Shown in pieces: positions 23,009-28,090 of a DNA stretch of 28,090 nucleotides (its first letter is position 1; each line of letters begins with the position of its first letter). The notes under the pieces were generated by a model. That model saw nothing but the letters and a program-made list of their open reading frames with translations, was not told where the DNA came from and ran no database searches. The stretch covers positions 8,243 through 36,332 of IMG/VR virus record IMGVR_UViG_3300030333_000717; one strand, 5' to 3'. A program made the position numbers and the translations under genes. Source of the DNA: a virus.

Positions 23009-23258
23009 CTAACTCCTCGTCACCATTCACCTCTAACCAAAATACATTTTGGTTAATTCGTGTGCCTACTTTAGGGACAGAAGTAGGGTGAGGCTCGTTG
23101 GTCATAGATAGAATAGCTATTTTCTCTCTTACCCAATTAGGTAATCCATGAGTATAAACATACCTCTCCTTTACCTTAGGTAATAAAGCATCTAAGCCTA
23201 CGTGCATTACGTCTACTTGTCCGTTCCCTAAAAACTCTACACGTAAATTATTCGACAT
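22983..23258 (-). CDS. small phage protein of unknown function
   Basis: This 91-residue protein starts 11 bases inside the end of the 544-residue gene, with GGAAGG about 7 bases before the ATG. It has beta-like hydrophobic strands (LRVEFLGNGQVDVMHVG), then a helix containing LPNWVREKIAILSM, and an acidic end. No motif is recognised. Overlaps on both sides suggest translation coupled with the VRR-NUC gene. Confidence 0.55.
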   Translation of the reverse strand: MSNNLRVEFLGNGQVDVMHVGLDALLPKVKERYVYTHGLPNWVREKIAILSMTNEPHPTSVPKVGTRINQNVFWLEVNGDEELDDDTRKES

Positions 23259-24882
23259 GGACAGTACCTTCCGCTTCTTTTAATAGGTCATGTATCACAC
23301 TTTCTGGTATATACACTAAAGTTAATAGCCTGAACCATAACCCCTTGTCGGGATGTACGTATTCATTTTCCATCATGGTGTATGCTCCTACACAAGGAAT
23401 GATTCTTGCGTCATTATCCCATTGGTTAGACTTTTCATTCCGTGTTCTCTTACTCATCTCCATGACGTTTAACTGATCGTGTATCTCTGAAGGTAATTTG
23501 TCTGCCGAGTTCACATACATAAACTCAGGTGCGGCAGTACGAGTTCTCCCACTGGATATTCCAAACTTCTCACCATCCCAAGGAGTAAAGTAAACACGAT
23601 CACTATCAGGTACGGTAAACAAAGTAAGGGGAGCTAACCCCTCCTGTAGCTCTACGTTTTCATCATTCTCACGTTTAGCTTCAAGGTACTCTTCTACAGC
23701 ACTCACTGTCTTGGGTGATAATTCATCAGGTTGTAATGGTGTGTTATGTACATACATATGTACAAACTGCTTAAAGGCTTCTTCAACAGGTAGCTTGTAG
23801 TAGTGGTCTTGCATTAAGCGAGCTTGTTTTTGTACCTCTTGCCGTAAAGCCGCTGCACCTTTCTTACTAAGGTTTATCTTTTTCTCGGTCAGCCAAAACT
23901 TTTCCATCAAAGATAATGGAGTAAACGTTTTCTTTATCTGTGTAAGTAACCTACTAGGGTTGGCACTAGAAATAAAACACTCACCTCTCTGCACACGATA
24001 CTCACCATGTTCATATTCTGATTTCTCTCTCATAATACGTGGGGAATAGTAAACCACTTTAGCCCATGATTGCCCTGCCCTGTAATTTGGGAGGTGTTGT
24101 AAGATGCCATAGTTTACATTGGTCTTGGTATCATGCAGCATCACAGTAGTTAAACGCATTCCTGTAACGAACCCTCTACTACCGCATTCGGTATGCTGTA
24201 CTTCTTTCTCTAGCCACCTATCAAGGGTAGCATCTTTCGCCATAGGGTCTGCTTTACGTTTTTCCATAGCCCATTCTGTAAATGCGTCTATGGCATGTAA
24301 CCATCCCATCCTCTTTGTATTGTAGGCTAATTGTGCCTGTATGTGAGGATGTGACTTCTTCAGCTTGGTAAGCATGTCGTACAGCGTCTTGGTTACAGGA
24401 AGTTTATCTACTGTATAGTCGAACGACCCTATAGCAGACCTACACGAACACTGACCATTGTTCCATCTATCAGAACTCACACCTCTATATATGTGGAAGT
24501 GGTAATCAGTGGGAGCTAAACGAGCATGATGCAACTCAGGGTGTGCTAGGCGTTCCCCGATAGGAGTCCGTTCTTCATTGTTCTCCCATCTTCCATACAC
24601 ACTCTCATCATCTACGTTTATCATAGTCCCTACAGGGGCTGTACCAACACGTTCTTGCATCTCACTGAGAGACATAGACTGTCGTAGGTTACCAACATCA
24701 ACAACATCAAACTCTGACCCTGCAATATCCTTATCATAAGTTAAGGTGCGATCAAACAATGGTGCTTCTGCTGATTGATTAAGTTTCTGACACTTGTGCA
24801 TATAACGATCTAGGTCATTATTGTAGTGGTCGTAGTAATACCCATTCACATTGTGGTAGGTGTACTCATGGACTATAGCCAT
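23248..24882 (-). CDS. large phage protein of unknown function beside the MoxR-VWA module
   Basis: This 544-residue protein has the full leader box and AGAGGAG before its ATG. I recognise no enzyme motif. It is polar and Tyr/His-rich at the start (HEYTYHNVNGYYYDHYNND) with HHARLAPTDYHFHIYRG near 117-133. It has a Cys pair (CSC) near 145, then alpha/beta-looking sequence, and a Lys/Gln-rich helical part near residues 330-380. A late segment (LTLFTVPDSDRVYFTP) has beta character. It follows the ATPase, VWA and DUF3150 genes directly, so it may be a partner or substrate of that module, but this is inference from position only. Confidence 0.6.
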   Translation of the reverse strand: MAIVHEYTYHNVNGYYYDHYNNDLDRYMHKCQKLNQSAEAPLFDRTLTYDKDIAGSEFDVVDVGNLRQSMSLSEMQERVGTAPVGTMINVDDESVYGRWENNEERTPIGERLAHPELHHARLAPTDYHFHIYRGVSSDRWNNGQCSCRSAIGSFDYTVDKLPVTKTLYDMLTKLKKSHPHIQAQLAYNTKRMGWLHAIDAFTEWAMEKRKADPMAKDATLDRWLEKEVQHTECGSRGFVTGMRLTTVMLHDTKTNVNYGILQHLPNYRAGQSWAKVVYYSPRIMREKSEYEHGEYRVQRGECFISSANPSRLLTQIKKTFTPLSLMEKFWLTEKKINLSKKGAAALRQEVQKQARLMQDHYYKLPVEEAFKQFVHMYVHNTPLQPDELSPKTVSAVEEYLEAKRENDENVELQEGLAPLTLFTVPDSDRVYFTPWDGEKFGISSGRTRTAAPEFMYVNSADKLPSEIHDQLNVMEMSKRTRNEKSNQWDNDARIIPCVGAYTMMENEYVHPDKGLWFRLLTLVYIPESVIHDLLKEAEGTVHVE

Positions 24883-24888
24883 AACTAT

Positions 24889-24904
24889 CTCCTCTTTGGT
24901 CGGT
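24889..24904 (-). promoter_or_regulatory. leader box copy C, before the 544-residue gene
   Basis: On the minus strand ACCGACCAAAGAGGAG lies 6 bases before the ATG at 24882. The ATTA preceding it is shared with copy B. Confidence 0.55.
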
Positions 24905-24908
24905 TAAT

Positions 24909-25853
24909 TTAAAGTTGTGGTAAAGTTTGTATAACAGCATCTATTTCTTTCTTCGTTGCTAGACGTAACGAACCTGAGGCCCGCAAGGAGTCGGTTGACA
25001 CACTTGCCAGAATACGTTCTAGGTTGTCACAGGTGGTAGCAATCATTGTATCGTTAGTAACGTTCGCTACCTTCAAGGTATGTAGCACCTTCTCTACGTT
25101 ACTCACCAAGGTATCACGAAACCCTGTTGGTTTATCGTGATCGTCATAGTCAATGCGTTGACTAAGATTAGTCAATGGTTCCAGTAATCGCTTGAGTATA
25201 TCTACATTACCTTTCTCTACACGTTCACGTAACTTCTCTTCGTACTGCTCTTGCAGATACTCAAGAGCATCATTGTTTACATCAACACGAAAGTCACCCT
25301 TCTCTGGTAGAGGTAAGTAATCAACTTCTACTCCGAACTTACGCTTCAACGTTTCCCACTCAGGATATAGAGACGCATCATACAGAGCACCCATACGTGC
25401 TTGCTCTTTACTAGCTTCCCAAGCGTATACCTCGCCGAACTCTTCCACCTTATCACGAAACAACTGCTCCCATTCAGATGACTCTTTCATGTACTGCTGT
25501 AAATACATATTAGCAAGTCCACGAATACCGCCATCAAGCCAAGGTATAGTGGATGCTATGTGCCACTCGTAATGATCTGACTTAACTTTCTCGATAGCTG
25601 TAAGCTCTTCGCACTCCAGATACTTAGTAGTCACACTTGCAGCTTTACGTTTAGCCCCTGCATCTGCATTGACTTTGGCTGTCCTCTTCTTATCCTTCTT
25701 ACGGAATGGAGGAATGTGATGGTGTAACTCTACCAGTACCATGCTGCTTGCCAACGTAGGTATGTTACGCGGAACTTCGATTTCTTTTGGAACCTCTGCA
25801 AAGCCTTGATACTCCGCAGACATTACACCGTTTACATCATTTCTTACGCTCAT
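24909..25853 (-). CDS. DUF3150-family protein
   Basis: This 314-residue protein fits DUF3150: a Trp/Pro segment (ASTIPWLDGGIRGLANMYL), a charged helix with FRDKVEEFGEVY, a segment LYDASLYPEWETLKRKFGVE, then VDYLPLPEKGDFRVDV, and a FRDTLVSNVEKVLHTL helix. The YP....LkrkF...v..lPlP..gDFRV core is the family signature as I know it. Such genes are commonly found in phages beside a MoxR-type ATPase and a VWA protein, which is the arrangement here. The biochemical role is unknown. AGGAG lies 7 bases before the ATG. Confidence 0.75.
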   Translation of the reverse strand: MSVRNDVNGVMSAEYQGFAEVPKEIEVPRNIPTLASSMVLVELHHHIPPFRKKDKKRTAKVNADAGAKRKAASVTTKYLECEELTAIEKVKSDHYEWHIASTIPWLDGGIRGLANMYLQQYMKESSEWEQLFRDKVEEFGEVYAWEASKEQARMGALYDASLYPEWETLKRKFGVEVDYLPLPEKGDFRVDVNNDALEYLQEQYEEKLRERVEKGNVDILKRLLEPLTNLSQRIDYDDHDKPTGFRDTLVSNVEKVLHTLKVANVTNDTMIATTCDNLERILASVSTDSLRASGSLRLATKKEIDAVIQTLPQL

Positions 25854-25860
25854 GTTGTAT

Positions 25861-25873
25861 CTCCTATTGGTCT
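25861..25873 (-). promoter_or_regulatory. leader box copy D, before the DUF3150 gene
   Basis: On the minus strand AGACCAATAGGAG lies 7 bases before the ATG at 25853. It is a weaker match than copies B and C in its first bases, but it keeps GACCAA plus the ribosome site. Confidence 0.4.
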
Positions 25874-25880
25874 ATGTGAA

Positions 25881-27164
25881 TTAATTTCCTAAGTCACACA
25901 CAATGGTCTTACCCACAGGTGCAACTACTCTTCTCTTTGATTGAGGAACTACCCATAACACTGGGCAATCCCAATTACCCCAACTCCCTGAGTAAATATC
26001 TCCATCTGTTAGCACTACCACAGCTTGTGGCTGTATCCTGTGTTTACGTAAATACTTCGGTATACAGTCAGGTGTAGTACCACCACCGCCTGTCGGCTTG
26101 GTTAGTTGAACTATCTGGTCTACCTGATCTATCGTGTACGTCTCGACAGGAGTACGTACTTCTGTATCCCAGAACATAATGCTCGTGTTCTCTACTTTAA
26201 GCGTCTTGATGATAGCTACTATATGGGTAAAGAACTTCTGTAAATCCCTAGTCGTGAAGCAACTACCCGATACGTCAGGAGCGAACACTACTGACTCTGC
26301 CATCTCACTAATACCTGAAGGTAAGTAATGCCCTGCTGACAGATACTTGCGGTGCGGTGCAGCCCATGTTGAATACTCGTTACCTGAACACGTTGCTGTA
26401 AGGAACTCACGCATAGCGGCCAGATAGTCTATGTCTGTCTGCAACAATTCCTGTAGCTGTACTGAACTGTTACCCACACCTGTCTTACTGGCTAGTGAAT
26501 TACCTGCACGAATAGCTTCCTCTACGTCTCGATCTACCTGACGCTTCTCCTCATCATCAAGGTCTTTGTAACCTTCCCAATCATGGTTGTCTAGTATCTT
26601 CCCTTGACCTTGACCACCATCGTTGCCATCTGTGCCACCGTTACCATCACCTTTGTCTCGTCGCTGTTGCAGCTTCCAGAATACTTCCTCAAGGTTCATG
26701 TTACGGAACTCCTCACTGACAAGCCCCATATCCTCACCTTTGTGCGGCCCATCCTTGTACTTAGGCATAACAGCAAAGCCATCCTTGGCGTTCTCGTCAT
26801 TAAGCATCAGATTGTTTACATAATCTGCTGCCATCCCTGCTAACTCAGCATCCTTCCTAAACAGATGTTCATAGCACGCCATGTCACGCATAAACTTATG
26901 TGCGTTCTCATGCAGTACCATGTAGCGTAGCTCTGCATCAGTCATGTCATTACAGAAGTCACGCGAGTACCACTCATCTCTGCCGTTAGTCATGGCTGTG
27001 GTTACCATTCGCTCCATCTCATCAGGAGAGTCGGCATCAGTTACTACCTTCTCCCCTATTGCTATCACTCCTGCTTGCCACTGATAGCGTTCGTGGTTAA
27101 CTATCATAAAGATAGCTTTGGTAAGACGTTGCTCTAACGTCAGCTCTTTTGGTTGTATTAACAT
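25881..27164 (-). CDS. HExxH plus VWA-domain protein (DUF2201-like), partner of the MoxR ATPase
   Basis: This 427-residue protein has two parts. The N-terminal domain has LHENAH (His85, Glu86, His89), a zincin-like motif, followed by AADYVNNLML near 112-121. That is the layout of the DUF2201 N-terminal domain. A Gly-rich linker near 172-188 follows. The C-terminal part is VWA-like with a complete metal-ion site: DVSGS (Asp297, Ser299, Ser301), Thr364 in GGGGTTPD, and TDGD (Asp387). AAGGAGG precedes the ATG. Placement directly after a MoxR-type ATPase follows the known MoxR-VWA pairing, in which the ATPase remodels a VWA-bound target. The target here is unknown, and peptidase activity is not certain. 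Confidence 0.82.
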   Translation of the reverse strand: MLIQPKELTLEQRLTKAIFMIVNHERYQWQAGVIAIGEKVVTDADSPDEMERMVTTAMTNGRDEWYSRDFCNDMTDAELRYMVLHENAHKFMRDMACYEHLFRKDAELAGMAADYVNNLMLNDENAKDGFAVMPKYKDGPHKGEDMGLVSEEFRNMNLEEVFWKLQQRRDKGDGNGGTDGNDGGQGQGKILDNHDWEGYKDLDDEEKRQVDRDVEEAIRAGNSLASKTGVGNSSVQLQELLQTDIDYLAAMREFLTATCSGNEYSTWAAPHRKYLSAGHYLPSGISEMAESVVFAPDVSGSCFTTRDLQKFFTHIVAIIKTLKVENTSIMFWDTEVRTPVETYTIDQVDQIVQLTKPTGGGGTTPDCIPKYLRKHRIQPQAVVVLTDGDIYSGSWGNWDCPVLWVVPQSKRRVVAPVGKTIVCDLGN

Positions 27165-27173
27165 ACGCCCTCC

Positions 27174-28090
27174 TTACTTCTTATCTGCTGTAAAAGCATA
27201 GTTGTGAGTTTTGCACCACTCTCTAAACGTAGCGTTAGAGGTACAGATACGTACTATCTTAGGGTATTTAAAGTCGTCAGCACTTCCACCTGTCTTGGTA
27301 GCCACTACACTCTGCATGAACAGACCTTGCATAGCAGGGTGTAGACGTTCAAGATAAGTGAACCAGTTATCTATCCAACTACGTGCAAGCTGACCACCTA
27401 ATGCCCGATACACGATCATGGATTGTGCAGCCATATTGTTACTAGGAACGATTGCACCTAATGGGTTCTTCTCAATGTCTTCAACTGAAGGCAATGAACC
27501 TAGCATGTTCACATAACTGAACAGTGCTTTAGACCCTGCGACACCTATCGTACCCCGCAGCGCAGCAGTTAAGGCAACGTCTGATAACGTATGCTTCTTA
27601 TCTACTATCCATGATGCACGTTCCAAACCACGTAAAGTTAAGAACCCCTGTGCGTTACGCTGTGGGTCTTCGGGATGGAAGATGTAAGGGTTATCCTTAG
27701 GGTCTTTGACTATCTCAAAGGAATTGAATATCTCAGGTGTGTCTTTGGCAAACCCCATAACCGCAGGGCTAATGTTGTTAGGTATGGCATAGTTCTCTAT
27801 CCATTCGTCAGCACCTGCCTTACGCATACGTATTGGTGTATACCTGTCACGGCTATGCGCTTCGAGCATATCACCAATGTTCTCTGCACCTAGGTTAGTA
27901 GTGGCAAAGACAACAGAACCTTTCGGTAATGTATGCTCACCTATCTTCTTCTCTAATGCTACTCGGTTGGCTGCTCGTCTAATTGGTGGAACAGCTTTAC
28001 CTAACTCATCAAACATAAGCACCACTGGCTTCTTATGCTGCAAGCCTAGCTCACTGTTCGGAGCAAAACGCACTATGCCATCATCTCCGA
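27174..28090 (-). CDS. MoxR-type AAA+ ATPase, C-terminal part (5' end outside window)
   Basis: The frame is open to the right edge of the window, so the GTG at 28073 is not the true start and Walker A lies outside. Visible parts are Walker B (VVLMFDELGKA), sensor 1 (VVFATTNLGAEN) and an Arg-rich finger-like segment (SRDRYTPIRMRKA), followed by a helical C-terminal domain. This order matches MoxR-family AAA+ proteins. It is followed by the HExxH/VWA gene 9 bases downstream, then DUF3150. It probably acts as a chaperone-like ATPase with those partners. The loss of the N-terminus prevents a full check. Confidence 0.8.
   Translation of the reverse strand, partial: GDDGIVRFAPNSELGLQHKKPVVLMFDELGKAVPPIRRAANRVALEKKIGEHTLPKGSVVFATTNLGAENIGDMLEAHSRDRYTPIRMRKAGADEWIENYAIPNNISPAVMGFAKDTPEIFNSFEIVKDPKDNPYIFHPEDPQRNAQGFLTLRGLERASWIVDKKHTLSDVALTAALRGTIGVAGSKALFSYVNMLGSLPSVEDIEKNPLGAIVPSNNMAAQSMIVYRALGGQLARSWIDNWFTYLERLHPAMQGLFMQSVVATKTGGSADDFKYPKIVRICTSNATFREWCKTHNYAFTADKK

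Overview
This window is part of the genome of a tailed bacteriophage, most likely from an uncultured or little-studied marine lineage. The signs are tightly packed and often overlapping genes, a block of virion genes facing a block of replication genes, a family A DNA polymerase with proofreading motifs, a DUF927-type primase-helicase, and virion proteins carrying glycine-rich patches of a kind common in marine podovirus-like genomes. Nothing marks a cellular chromosome: I see no tRNA, rRNA or metabolic operon. The host and exact phage family cannot be read from the sequence.

Bases 1-10276 (+ strand) form a virion block: the tail end of one acidic protein, then proteins of 302, 279 and 598 residues with low-complexity, alanine/glutamine-rich sequence, then a giant 2087-residue 'polyvalent' protein with an HEAGH zinc-peptidase motif and an LPD38-like C-terminal part, then a 65-residue protein of unknown role. 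The giant protein is probably an internal or ejected virion protein.

The strands converge at about 10.28 kb. A strong hairpin there has its T-run on the minus-strand side, so it should end the long leftward transcript. Bases 10345-20558 (- strand) are the replication block. In transcription order these are small proteins, DNA polymerase A, a PD-(D/E)XK nuclease with four Fe-S-type cysteines, a basic HNH-like protein, an SNF2-type helicase, a conserved helical protein, a MerR/excisionase-type HTH protein ending in a perfect beta-clamp-binding pentapeptide (QLDLF), a zinc-cysteine protein, an acidic-tailed ssDNA-binding-like protein, the primase-helicase, and a 72-residue protein. A sigma70-like promoter lies at 15714-15742 within this block.

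Bases 20604-28090 (- strand) are an accessory or early region. It begins upstream with a MoxR-type AAA+ ATPase (cut by the window edge), a HExxH/VWA protein and a DUF3150-family protein, which form a recognisable ATPase-VWA module. Next come a 544-residue protein I do not recognise, a small protein, a VRR-NUC nuclease, a 252-bp gap with inverted repeats, a 378-residue protein and several small genes. Four genes here share a leader box (about ACCGACCAAnAGGAG) that merges into the ribosome binding site.

The points most worth following up are the clamp-binding motif in the HTH protein and the related motifs repeated in the giant virion protein, the leucine at the position equivalent to E. coli Pol I Phe762, the repeated leader box, and the MoxR-VWA-DUF3150 module with its unrecognised partner.
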